From an uncultured Eubacteriales bacterium (GTDB taxonomy: Bacteria; Bacillota; Clostridia; Christensenellales; Borkfalkiaceae), in NCBI GenBank assembly GCA_949745625.1, contig CATJZR010000043.1, positions 1 through 6,464 on the forward strand: a stretch of DNA of 6,464 nt, given 5' to 3'. Below are positions 1-6,400 of the stretch, piece by piece. A program made the translations under genes and the position numbers. The notes beneath the pieces were generated by a model that had not been told where the DNA came from, did no database searches, and saw nothing but the letters and a program-made list of their open reading frames with translations. The first letter of the stretch is position 1; every line of letters starts with the position of its first letter.

Positions 1-1
1 C

Positions 2-448
2 AGACTGCTTGGATGTATCGCTGCGCATAGTGGCGAAGCGGGTGCGCTTATGCCCCTTATGCACGAAGCGCAGAGCATTTACGGTTATCTGCCCGCGGAG
101 GTGCAGACGGTAATAGCGGAAAAGCTTAATATACCGCTTGCCGAGGTTTACGGTGTTGCTACGTTCTATTCGCAGTTTTCGCTTTCCCCTAAGGGCAAGC
201 ATCAGATAAGCGTCTGCCTCGGTACGGCGTGCTACGTAAAGGGCTCGGACCGTATTCTCGAGGTTCTCGAAAAAGAGCTTAAAATAAAATGCGGCGAATG
301 TACGCCCGATGGGAAATTTTCGATAGACAGCTGTCGCTGCGTCGGCGCGTGCGGACTTGCGCCCGTCATGATTATCGACGGCGAGGTTTACGGCAAGCTG
401 AAATCGGATGACGTGGGGGAAATTTTAGAAAGGTATATGAAGGGCTGA
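2..448 (+). CDS. hydC: HydC, NuoE-like [2Fe-2S] subunit of NAD-linked [FeFe] hydrogenase (5' partial)
   Basis: This is the small electron-transfer subunit of a cytoplasmic HydABC-type hydrogenase, homologous to complex I NuoE. The frame is open from the window edge, and the residues before the Met at position 50 (GEAGALMPLMHEAQ) already match the family, so that Met is internal and the true start lies upstream. About 148 residues are visible; full HydC/NuoE proteins are usually about 150-170. Counting from the Met at position 50, the [2Fe-2S] ligands are C56 and C61 (CLGTAC) and C97 and C101 (CVGAC), the CX4C...CX3C pattern of the family. The block PLAEVYGVATFYSQFS is a family hallmark. The gene ends 4 nt before hydB, so the two are surely co-transcribed. 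A complex I NuoE or the HndA subunit of a four-subunit enzyme is the alternative; the adjacent HydB and HydA favour HydC. Confidence 0.93.
   Translation, partial: RLLGCIAAHSGEAGALMPLMHEAQSIYGYLPAEVQTVIAEKLNIPLAEVYGVATFYSQFSLSPKGKHQISVCLGTACYVKGSDRILEVLEKELKIKCGECTPDGKFSIDSCRCVGACGLAPVMIIDGEVYGKLKSDDVGEILERYMKG
439..444 (+). promoter_or_regulatory. Ribosome binding site of hydB
   Basis: GAAGGG lies 8 nt before the hydB ATG and overlaps the last codons of hydC. It supports the ATG at 453 as the start and close translational linkage of the two genes. Confidence 0.6.
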
Positions 449-452
449 AATT

Positions 453-2345
453 ATGACTGTTAAAGAGCTTGAAAAAATAGCCGCGGACAAAGCGGATTTA
501 ATTAAGGTAAGAAAAATCGTGCGTGAGCAGGCGGAGGAGCTTGCCAAAAACACCGGCTACAGAAAGCAGGTGCTGGTGTGCGGCGGCACGGGATGTACGT
601 CCTCGCACTCGCATCAGGTGATAGAGCAGTTAGAGCGGTCGTTTGCCGAGCTGGGAATAAACGACGTGCTGATAGTAAAGACGGGCTGCTTCGGGCTTTG
701 CGCGCTGGGACCCATAATGATAGTTTACCCCGAGGGAGCGTTCTATTCGCAGATGACGCCCGAGCACGCTAAAACCGTAGCCGAGAGGCATCTTATAAAG
801 GGAGGCGAGGTAGTCAAAGAGCTTCTCTATGCCGACACTGTTCACGCCGACGGCAGTATAATTCCGTTCGCGGAAATCCCCTTTTACAAGCATCAGGTGC
901 GCATAGCGCTGAGAAACTGCGGGGTTATCGCCGCCGAGAGTATAGAGGAGGCCATTGCCGCGGGCGACTACGCAGCGCTTGCAAAGGTGCTTACCTCTAT
1001 GACGCCGGACGATGTAATTTCGCAAATAAAGGCGGCGGGTCTGCGCGGCAGAGGCGGAGCGGGCTTCCCTACGGGACTGAAATGGCAGTTTACCAAGGAC
1101 GCAGAGGGCGACGTCAAATACGTTTGTTGTAACGCGGACGAGGGCGACCCCGGCGCGTTCATGGACCGCTCGATTTTGGAAGGCGACCCGCATACCGTGC
1201 TTGAAGCTATGACTATTGCAGGCTATGCGGTCGGCGCGTCGGAGGGGTATATCTACGTCCGCGCCGAATATCCCATTGCTGTGGAAAGGCTTAAAATCGC
1301 CATTGACAGGGCGAGGGAGAAGGGGCTGCTCGGCAAAAATATCTTAGGCAGCGGGTTCGACTTCGACGTCAATATCAGGCTTGGCGCGGGCGCGTTCGTC
1401 TGCGGCGAGGAAACTGCGCTTATGGCGAGTATAGAGGGCAAAAGGGGCGAGCCGCGCCCCCGTCCCCCCTTCTCGGCGCAGTGCGGAATATACAAAAAGC
1501 CCACAGTTTTGAACAACGTGGAAACTTGGGCGAGCGTCGCGCCGATTATTCTCAACGGTGCGGAGTGGTTCTCGTCAATCGGTACCGAAAAGAGCAAGGG
1601 CACAAAGGTATTCGCGCTCGGCGGTAAAATAAACAACGTCGGACTTGTGGAAGTACCCATGGGTACGCCGCTGAAAACTATCGTCTACGATATAGGCGGC
1701 GGACTTCCAGACGGCAAAAAGTTCAAGGCGGCGCAGACGGGCGGACCTTCGGGCGGGTGTATTCCCGCAACGCACTTGAACGTGCCTATGGACTTCGACA
1801 ATCTGACGGCAATCGGTTCGATGATGGGCTCGGGCGGACTTATAGTAATGGACGAAAATACCTGTATGGTCGACATTGCGAAATTCTACCTCGAATTCAC
1901 CGCCGACGAAAGCTGCGGAAAATGCACGGCGTGCAGAATAGGCACCAAGCGTCTACTGGACATTCTCAAAAAGATTACCGAAGGCAACGGCGAGCCCGAG
2001 GATTTGGAGAAGATTGCCGAGCTTGCCGAACACATGAAAACATCGTCGCTTTGCGCGCTCGGACAGTCTGCTCCCAACCCGATACTTTCCACCATGAAGC
2101 ATTTCGGCGACGAGTACATAAAGCACGTTTACGCAAAGAAATGCCCCGCGGGCGTGTGTAAGTCGCTTTTAAGCTACTACGTAAACCCCGACAAGTGTCG
2201 CGGCTGTACGCTTTGCAGGCGTAACTGTCCCGCCAACGCAATCTCGGGCGAGGTCAAGGCGGTGCACGAAATAGACACCAAAAAATGTATCAAATGCGGA
2301 CAGTGTATATCGCACTGCAAATTCGGCGCAATAGAGATTAAATAG
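453..2345 (+). CDS. hydB: HydB, NADH-binding FMN/Fe-S subunit of bifurcating [FeFe] hydrogenase
   Basis: This subunit binds FMN and NAD(H) and is taken to be the flavin site where electrons are split or merged in HydABC enzymes. Its 630 residues show four parts in order. Residues 38-115 form a thioredoxin-like [2Fe-2S] domain (C43, C48, C79, C83). Residues 150-440 form the NuoF core, with the glycine-rich GRGGAGFPTGLKW (199-211) and the FMN-region NADEGDPG (227-234), followed by the SLBB region. An N3-type [4Fe-4S] site follows (C488, C491, C494, C534). The C-terminus is a 2x[4Fe-4S] ferredoxin domain (C582, C585, C588, C592 and C612, C615, C618, C622). A further pair, C564 and C569 (CPAGVC), lies in the linker before the ferredoxin domain and may bind a metal; that is inference. 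The N-terminal [2Fe-2S] domain and C-terminal ferredoxin domain separate it from plain NuoF. It sits between hydC and hydA. Confidence 0.95.
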   Translation: MTVKELEKIAADKADLIKVRKIVREQAEELAKNTGYRKQVLVCGGTGCTSSHSHQVIEQLERSFAELGINDVLIVKTGCFGLCALGPIMIVYPEGAFYSQMTPEHAKTVAERHLIKGGEVVKELLYADTVHADGSIIPFAEIPFYKHQVRIALRNCGVIAAESIEEAIAAGDYAALAKVLTSMTPDDVISQIKAAGLRGRGGAGFPTGLKWQFTKDAEGDVKYVCCNADEGDPGAFMDRSILEGDPHTVLEAMTIAGYAVGASEGYIYVRAEYPIAVERLKIAIDRAREKGLLGKNILGSGFDFDVNIRLGAGAFVCGEETALMASIEGKRGEPRPRPPFSAQCGIYKKPTVLNNVETWASVAPIILNGAEWFSSIGTEKSKGTKVFALGGKINNVGLVEVPMGTPLKTIVYDIGGGLPDGKKFKAAQTGGPSGGCIPATHLNVPMDFDNLTAIGSMMGSGGLIVMDENTCMVDIAKFYLEFTADESCGKCTACRIGTKRLLDILKKITEGNGEPEDLEKIAELAEHMKTSSLCALGQSAPNPILSTMKHFGDEYIKHVYAKKCPAGVCKSLLSYYVNPDKCRGCTLCRRNCPANAISGEVKAVHEIDTKKCIKCGQCISHCKFGAIEIK

Positions 2346-2351
2346 GGTGGT
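2344..2351 (+). promoter_or_regulatory. Ribosome binding site of hydA
   Basis: AGGGTGGT overlaps the hydB stop codon and lies 6 nt before the hydA ATG at 2358. It resembles AGGAGGT and fixes the start of hydA. Confidence 0.6.
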
Positions 2352-2357
2352 GCAGAT

Positions 2358-4073
2358 ATGGTCAATTTAAAAATTAACGGTATTCAGGTAAGTGTGCCCG
2401 AGGGCTCGACCGTGTTGCAGGCGGCAAAGGTCGCAAACGTGCGTATCCCCACGCTTTGCTATTTAAAAGACGTTCAGTGCGTCGGCTCGTGCAGGCTTTG
2501 CCTTGTCGAGGCGACGGGGGCAAGGGGGCTTGTGACCGCGTGCACCTATCCCGTATCCGAGGGTATGGAGGTTCGCACAAATACGCCGGCGGTAAGAAAA
2601 TCGAGAAAGACCACGGTCGAGCTGATACTGTCCACGCATAAAAAGAAGTGTTTAAGCTGCGTCCGCTCGATGAATTGCGAGCTGCAAAAGCTCGCGCTCG
2701 AATTCAATGCGGAAGAGGACAGATTCGGTACCGACCACGATTTGATGCCGGTAGACGACTTGTCGGCATCGATAGTAAGGGATAACAGCAAGTGCGTAAT
2801 GTGTACCCGCTGCGTTGCCGCGTGCACGCAGCAGACTATAGCCGCGATAGGTCCGCAGAACAGAGGCTATTCCAAGACGATAGGCTCGCCGTACGGCGTT
2901 TCGCTTGCGCATACCTCGTGCGTTAATTGCGGTCAGTGCGTGGTTGCGTGTCCCGTCGGCGCGCTGTATGAAAAGAGCAGTGTTGCCGACGTCTGGGGCG
3001 CGATAGTCGACCCCGAAAAGGAAGTCGTGTTCTTCACCGCGCCGTCCGTCCGCGCGACTCTCGGCGAGGCGTTCGGCCTGCCTGTCGGCACCAACGTAGA
3101 GGGGAAAATGGTTTCCGCGATAAAGCAGCTTGGCGACGTCAGGTGTTTTAATATGGACATCACGGCAGACTTAACTATTATGGAAGAGGCGACCGAGCTT
3201 CTTACGAGAATTCAGAGCGGCGGCGCGCTTCCTATGTTTACAAGCTGCTGCCCCGGGTGGGTCAAGTTTGCCGAGCATTACTATCCCGAGCTGCTGCCGA
3301 ATATCTCTACCTGCAAATCCCCGCAGGAAATGTTTTCGGCATTGCTTAAAACCTATTACTGCGAAAAAAACGGCATAGACCCCAAAAACCTTTTTGTCGT
3401 TTCGGTAATCCCCTGCACGGCTAAAAAATTCGAAGTGACGCGCGACGAGCTCGGGCACTATACGGACGCGGCAATCACCACGCGCGAGCTTGCCAAAATG
3501 ATTAAAGAGGCGGGCGTTGATTTCGTCAATCTTCCCGACTCTGCGTTCGATACTCCGTTTGAAGAGGCGAGCGGCGCAGGAGCGATTTTCGGTGCGACCG
3601 GCGGAGTTATGGAGGCGGCTCTGAGGACCGCGGCGGTCAGACTCGGCGGAGACGGCGCACCCCTCGAATTTAAAGAGGTGCGCGGCACGGCGGGCGTAAA
3701 GGAAGCGGAATATACCGTCGGCGGCAAGACCGTCAAGGTTGCAGTTGCAAGCGGGCTGGGCAACGCGCGCGCCGTTATCGAGGATATAAAAAGCGGTAAA
3801 AAGAATTACGCGTTCGTCGAAATTATGGCTTGCCCGGGCGGGTGTATAAACGGTGGCGGTCAGCCCTACGTCCACGACGAGATAAGAAACAATATCGACT
3901 TAAAGGCAGTCCGCGCGCAGGCGCTGTACGACTACGATAGCGACAGCAAATTGCGCCGCTCGCACGAAAATCCCGCGGTGGAAAAGCTGTACGCCGAATT
4001 TTTTGAAAAGCCCAACAGTCACAAGGCTCACAAGCTTTTACATACTACCTATACCAAAAGAGAAAAATATTGA
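2358..4073 (+). CDS. hydA: HydA, catalytic subunit of group A [FeFe] hydrogenase
   Basis: This subunit carries the H-cluster and interconverts H2 with protons and electrons in the cytoplasm. At 571 residues it is close to Clostridium pasteurianum CpI (574), and CpI numbering transfers well. The N-terminal [2Fe-2S] ligands are C34, C45, C48 and C62. The His/Cys [4Fe-4S] site is H94, C98, C101 and C107. Two more [4Fe-4S] sites use C146, C149, C152 and C156 with C188, C191, C194 and C198. The H-cluster motifs are TSCCPGW (295-301), IPCTAKKFE (351-359) and MACPGGC (490-496), with ligands C298, C353, C492 and C496. The CpI proton-path residues are kept as C297, E277, E280, S317 and R284. Residue 351 is Ile where CpI has M353. 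The C-terminus (about 508-571) is the small-subunit-like domain ending in HTTYTKR. There is no extra C-terminal [2Fe-2S] domain as in the longer Thermotoga HydA. Function needs HydE, HydF and HydG encoded elsewhere. Confidence 0.96.
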   Translation: MVNLKINGIQVSVPEGSTVLQAAKVANVRIPTLCYLKDVQCVGSCRLCLVEATGARGLVTACTYPVSEGMEVRTNTPAVRKSRKTTVELILSTHKKKCLSCVRSMNCELQKLALEFNAEEDRFGTDHDLMPVDDLSASIVRDNSKCVMCTRCVAACTQQTIAAIGPQNRGYSKTIGSPYGVSLAHTSCVNCGQCVVACPVGALYEKSSVADVWGAIVDPEKEVVFFTAPSVRATLGEAFGLPVGTNVEGKMVSAIKQLGDVRCFNMDITADLTIMEEATELLTRIQSGGALPMFTSCCPGWVKFAEHYYPELLPNISTCKSPQEMFSALLKTYYCEKNGIDPKNLFVVSVIPCTAKKFEVTRDELGHYTDAAITTRELAKMIKEAGVDFVNLPDSAFDTPFEEASGAGAIFGATGGVMEAALRTAAVRLGGDGAPLEFKEVRGTAGVKEAEYTVGGKTVKVAVASGLGNARAVIEDIKSGKKNYAFVEIMACPGGCINGGGQPYVHDEIRNNIDLKAVRAQALYDYDSDSKLRRSHENPAVEKLYAEFFEKPNSHKAHKLLHTTYTKREKY

Positions 4074-4078
4074 TTTTT

Positions 4079-4115
4079 ATTACACGCCCTGAAATTCTTT
4101 CGGGCGTGTAATTTT
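4079..4115 (+). terminator. Rho-independent terminator of the hyd operon
   Basis: A perfect 11-bp inverted repeat (ATTACACGCCC at 4079-4089, GGGCGTGTAAT at 4102-4112) is extended by a 4-bp GAAA/TTTC stem inside the loop, with one bulged T. The stem runs into a short T tract (4112-4115). It begins 6 nt after the hydA stop. The left flank has no A tract, so it should act on the + strand only. Confidence 0.85.
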
Positions 4116-4126
4116 AAAAATAGCTA

Positions 4127-4155
4127 TTGCATTTGTGCGTATTTTCTGTTACAAT
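4127..4155 (+). promoter_or_regulatory. Sigma-A-type promoter of the XRE regulator gene
   Basis: The -35 box TTGCAT (4127-4132) and the -10 box TACAAT (4150-4155) each differ from consensus at one or two positions and are 17 bp apart. The expected transcription start, about 7 nt after the -10 box, falls at about 4161-4162, on the A of the ATG. This suggests a leaderless mRNA. Confidence 0.75.
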
Positions 4156-4161
4156 AAAATT

Positions 4162-4680
4162 ATGGAAAATGTAGGCGAAAAAATTTACAATTTAAGAAAA
4201 GAAAAGGGAGTATCGCAGGAAGAGCTTGCTTTTGCATTGAAAACTTCAAGACAAACCGTTTCAAGGTGGGAAAATAATTCTGTTAGCCCTACGTTTACAA
4301 ATCTTGAAAGCTTATGTAAATATTTTAACGTAAGTAACGATTATTTTTTTTGCGGGGCGGAAACCAAATCGGATAAAGAAGAAAAGGCAAGCGCGCAGAA
4401 TGCAGCCGTTTCGAATAATAACCGAAAATTAATTGTTTTCGTGGCGGCGGTCGCATTGCTTGCGTTATGCGTGATAGCGTGTTGCTTCGCGGGTTACGTA
4501 ACCATTTCGCCCGCAGATATAGACGGGCTGAATATCAGAATAGTAAACAGGTTTAAATACGTGGGTATAGTTTGCGTGATAATAGGGGCGATTGCGTTCG
4601 CAATGCAGATAACCTTGATTGCGGTATTTATCAAAGATAAGAGAAAATCAAAACGTAACACGCATTTTGGTAAAATGTAA
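4162..4680 (+). CDS. Membrane-anchored XRE-family transcriptional regulator
   Basis: This is a predicted DNA-binding regulator tethered to the cell membrane. The 172-residue protein has a Cro/CI-type helix-turn-helix at about 5-60 (VSQEELAFALKTSRQTVSRWEN is its core, split here as VSQEELAFAL and KTSRQTVSRWEN). A polar linker (65-88) follows, then two hydrophobic segments at about 90-113 and 133-156, and a Lys/Arg-rich tail. The likely topology is HTH and tail inside, with an outer loop of about 20 residues. The ATG at 4162 is chosen over an in-frame GTG at 4135, because that GTG lies inside the promoter between the -35 and -10 boxes and the HTH alignment begins at MENVGEKI. No Shine-Dalgarno sequence precedes the ATG. 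Base composition is lower in GC than the hyd genes. The target is unknown; its own gene and the downstream pair are the natural guesses. Confidence 0.85.
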   Translation: MENVGEKIYNLRKEKGVSQEELAFALKTSRQTVSRWENNSVSPTFTNLESLCKYFNVSNDYFFCGAETKSDKEEKASAQNAAVSNNNRKLIVFVAAVALLALCVIACCFAGYVTISPADIDGLNIRIVNRFKYVGIVCVIIGAIAFAMQITLIAVFIKDKRKSKRNTHFGKM

Positions 4681-4691
4681 CAAAGATGTGG

Positions 4692-4720
4692 CAGACAATT
4701 TAATATTTTTAATTTATAAT
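4692..4720 (+). promoter_or_regulatory. Putative promoter of the secreted protein / lipoprotein pair
   Basis: A perfect -10 box TATAAT (4715-4720) lies 17 bp after CAGACA (4692-4697), which matches the -35 consensus TTGACA at four of six positions. The start would be near 4727, giving a leader of about 53 nt. An 8-bp palindrome ATGTACAT (4725-4732) covers the predicted start and could be an operator. No terminator is visible between the XRE stop and this promoter, so read-through from the XRE gene is also possible. Confidence 0.55.
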
Positions 4721-4768
4721 GTATATGTACATGGCTTGTAATAGTCCTTGTGCGTATACTTTTTTTAT

Positions 4769-4773
4769 AGGAG
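4769..4773 (+). promoter_or_regulatory. Ribosome binding site of the secreted protein gene
   Basis: AGGAG lies 6 nt before the ATG at 4780. It is a strong Shine-Dalgarno sequence and fixes this start, which also gives a good signal peptide. Confidence 0.75.
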
Positions 4774-4779
4774 AAAAAA

Positions 4780-5751
4780 ATGAGAAGTATCTTTAAAACA
4801 ACTGCGGCACTGTGTGGAGGTGTATTACTTGCAATTTCGGGAAGTTTGGCTTGTCTTAATATTACTCACTATAAAGTCTATGCGGAAGAGAATCGTAATA
4901 ATATGCGAGAAACTGTTGTACATAATACGGACAGTACAAGCGATATAAATTTACCTCTGTTTTATAGCGGTTTTTCATTGTCTACAAGCAACATAACTGC
5001 TATTAGTGCTTATTCTACATATAGTACAAGCTCGCTACAATATAGTACTACTTATGGTGAATGGAGTGAGTCGTTCAAAAAATATAACTGTTACGCTTTT
5101 GCATTAGGAAAAAATGATAAATATTATTATATTGGCGAAAAATCGAATATTTCATTAAATATAACAACAGGATGGAATTGTAATGGTCCATTTGTTGTAT
5201 CAATAAATAATACCATACAACAATTAGCAGATTATACCGTACATGATTTAAATAATTTTGGATATAATTGTGTAACTTCTTCAAAAAACTCTTTTTTTGA
5301 ACCTTATGATGAGCAAACACTCATTTGCGTAAGAAAATCTAAAAACGATTTTCATTTCATGAGATATGTCAACGGCAGTTGGTTGCATAAACCTGGCTGG
5401 ACTTGGATTTTAAAGTATAATTCAGTTCCAAATGTAAATGAGGATTGGGTTTTTGAGGTGGCTTATAATGAAAATGGTAAAGTTATATATAAAAATAATG
5501 CGGGGTATCCGTATACGGGAGATATTTATTTTATAAAGTATTCAAGCTCGCATAATTATAGTTGTTATGAATATAAAAATACAACGGAACATTATGTGAC
5601 ATGTAAAAATTGTTCTTCGGCGTTACGCAGTGAACAGCATACTTTTAAATTTTATAAACCTGGGGCTAGACAGTGCAAAGGATGTTATTATATTCTTTAC
5701 GATAACGGATTAGGACAGATAACCATGAAGGATGAGAAAGAAAGGATATGA
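4780..5751 (+). CDS. Secreted protein with putative papain-like Cys/His core and Cys/His-rich C-terminal tail
   Basis: I do not recognise a named family with certainty. The 323-residue product starts with a signal peptide: basic MRSIFK, a hydrophobic stretch at 8-28, and a plausible cleavage after VYA (35). C25 in SLAC also fits a loose lipobox, so lipid anchoring is possible. A Ser/Thr/Tyr-rich linker (61-95) follows. The core has NCYAFALG with C104, and FHFMR with H192 followed by WLHKPG (201-206). The Cys-then-His order and spacing suggest a papain-like or NlpC/CHAP-like hydrolase; this is inference. The tail has H271, C275, C278, H287, C299 and C302, arranged like a zinc-ribbon-type module. 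The DNA is far more AT-rich than all other genes here, which suggests recent acquisition. The stop codon overlaps the start of the next gene. Confidence 0.8.
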   Translation: MRSIFKTTAALCGGVLLAISGSLACLNITHYKVYAEENRNNMRETVVHNTDSTSDINLPLFYSGFSLSTSNITAISAYSTYSTSSLQYSTTYGEWSESFKKYNCYAFALGKNDKYYYIGEKSNISLNITTGWNCNGPFVVSINNTIQQLADYTVHDLNNFGYNCVTSSKNSFFEPYDEQTLICVRKSKNDFHFMRYVNGSWLHKPGWTWILKYNSVPNVNEDWVFEVAYNENGKVIYKNNAGYPYTGDIYFIKYSSSHNYSCYEYKNTTEHYVTCKNCSSALRSEQHTFKFYKPGARQCKGCYYILYDNGLGQITMKDEKERI

Positions 5752-6356
5752 AATCAATACAAAAAACAATAAAATTAATAGTGTTTATGCTTGCGGCTTC
5801 GTTATGTGCGTTCGGTTCCGCTTGCGGGGCATCACGTGTGATTGTGTGGAGTCACGAAATTTACTCGATTGCAAGCGGTCTACGCCTGGATTGTTACGGG
5901 GTTCCCGTATTATATAAAATGGAGGACGCCGTAATAGAAATGCAAAACTATTGCGATACGGGTATGGTGGTTATTCCCGATTACAGTATCGTAAAGAATA
6001 GCGACAAATATTCTTATTATAGTGAACCGTCTTCGCCTGAAGATATCAACGGGGGAACGAAACAGCTTCTGTACGGCGAAACGCTGTTCTACGAGGGAAG
6101 CCCGAGATTTGACTATGATTTGTTTCAATGGAAACCCGTATGCGGATTTTGGGATAACGCAGCGAAAGGCGTTGTCGATTACGTTTCTTTTATATCGCGC
6201 AGGAACGATGAAATCGCAGGATATGCGATAGTGTATTTTTGGGTGGAAGAAGATTACGCGTACGGTAAAGTGCTTGCCGATAAAGAAGTTTCCAATACGT
6301 CGGAAGAAGTCGTAAGGGAAAAGATACAAAAGGTAATAGAAAATCATAAACGGTGA
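5748..6356 (+). CDS. Putative lipoprotein of unknown function, translationally coupled to the upstream secreted protein
   Basis: I do not recognise this family. The 202-residue product begins with a basic n-region (MKSIQKTIK), a hydrophobic stretch (10-24) and a lipobox-like FGSAC with C26 as the lipidation site; it agrees with the loose PROSITE lipoprotein pattern, though Gly at -3 is not the usual Leu. The mature part has C49, C69 and C132, many Tyr and Trp residues, an acidic middle, and a charged helix-like C-terminus (about 183-202). No transmembrane segment follows the signal. The start ATG overlaps the upstream stop as ATGA. The nearest AAGG is only 2 nt from the ATG, too close to work well alone, so initiation probably depends on ribosomes finishing the upstream gene. 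Base composition is clearly richer in GC than its partner. The gene ends with tandem TGA-TAG stops. A partner, inhibitor or immunity role is only a guess. Confidence 0.78.
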   Translation: MKSIQKTIKLIVFMLAASLCAFGSACGASRVIVWSHEIYSIASGLRLDCYGVPVLYKMEDAVIEMQNYCDTGMVVIPDYSIVKNSDKYSYYSEPSSPEDINGGTKQLLYGETLFYEGSPRFDYDLFQWKPVCGFWDNAAKGVVDYVSFISRRNDEIAGYAIVYFWVEEDYAYGKVLADKEVSNTSEEVVREKIQKVIENHKR

Positions 6357-6364
6357 TAGCGACG

Positions 6365-6400
6365 AAAAGCGGGCGGAAAGATTTCCGCCCGCCGTATTTT
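6365..6400 (+). terminator. Strong hairpin terminator, probably bidirectional
   Basis: A 10-bp GC-rich stem (GCGGGCGGAA at 6369-6378, TTCCGCCCGC at 6383-6392) closes on an AGAT loop, 12 nt after the lipoprotein stop. On the + strand it is followed by CGTATTTT, a slightly interrupted T tract. On the other strand the stem is followed directly by TTTT (complement of 6365-6368), so it could also end a convergent gene beyond the window. Confidence 0.8.

Noticed and set aside
50..448. Start of hydC at the ATG at position 50
   Set aside because: The frame stays open to the window edge and conserved family residues precede this Met, so the gene is 5' truncated by the window.
630..1193. Long minus-strand reading frame of 187 codons across hydB
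   Set aside because: It is antisense to a fully conserved HydB and its translation resembles no protein; GC-rich coding DNA commonly leaves such open frames.
453..2345. Respiratory complex I NuoEF, or the four-subunit NADP-reducing Hnd hydrogenase
   Set aside because: HydB carries the extra [2Fe-2S] and ferredoxin domains in one chain and is followed by an [FeFe] HydA, which fits trimeric HydABC; no other nuo genes or separate HndB are present.
3171..3875. Minus-strand reading frame of 234 codons across hydA
   Set aside because: It is antisense to the conserved H-cluster domain, and no recognisable domain or start signal is present.
4135..4161. GTG start at 4135 for the XRE gene
   Set aside because: It lies between the -35 and -10 boxes of a near-consensus promoter and has no Shine-Dalgarno sequence; the HTH family alignment begins at the later ATG.
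4736..4760. Second promoter with TTGTAA and TATACT before the secreted-protein gene
   Set aside because: The spacing is only 13 bp, too short for a sigma-A promoter.
5019..5048. Direct repeat ATATAGTAC (5019-5027 and 5040-5048)
   Set aside because: It is short, lies in AT-rich DNA coding for a Ser/Thr/Tyr-rich linker, and is explained by that low complexity.
5910..6347. Minus-strand reading frame of 145 codons opposite the lipoprotein gene
   Set aside because: The + strand frame has a signal peptide, a coupled start and a terminator just after it; the antisense frame has no such support.
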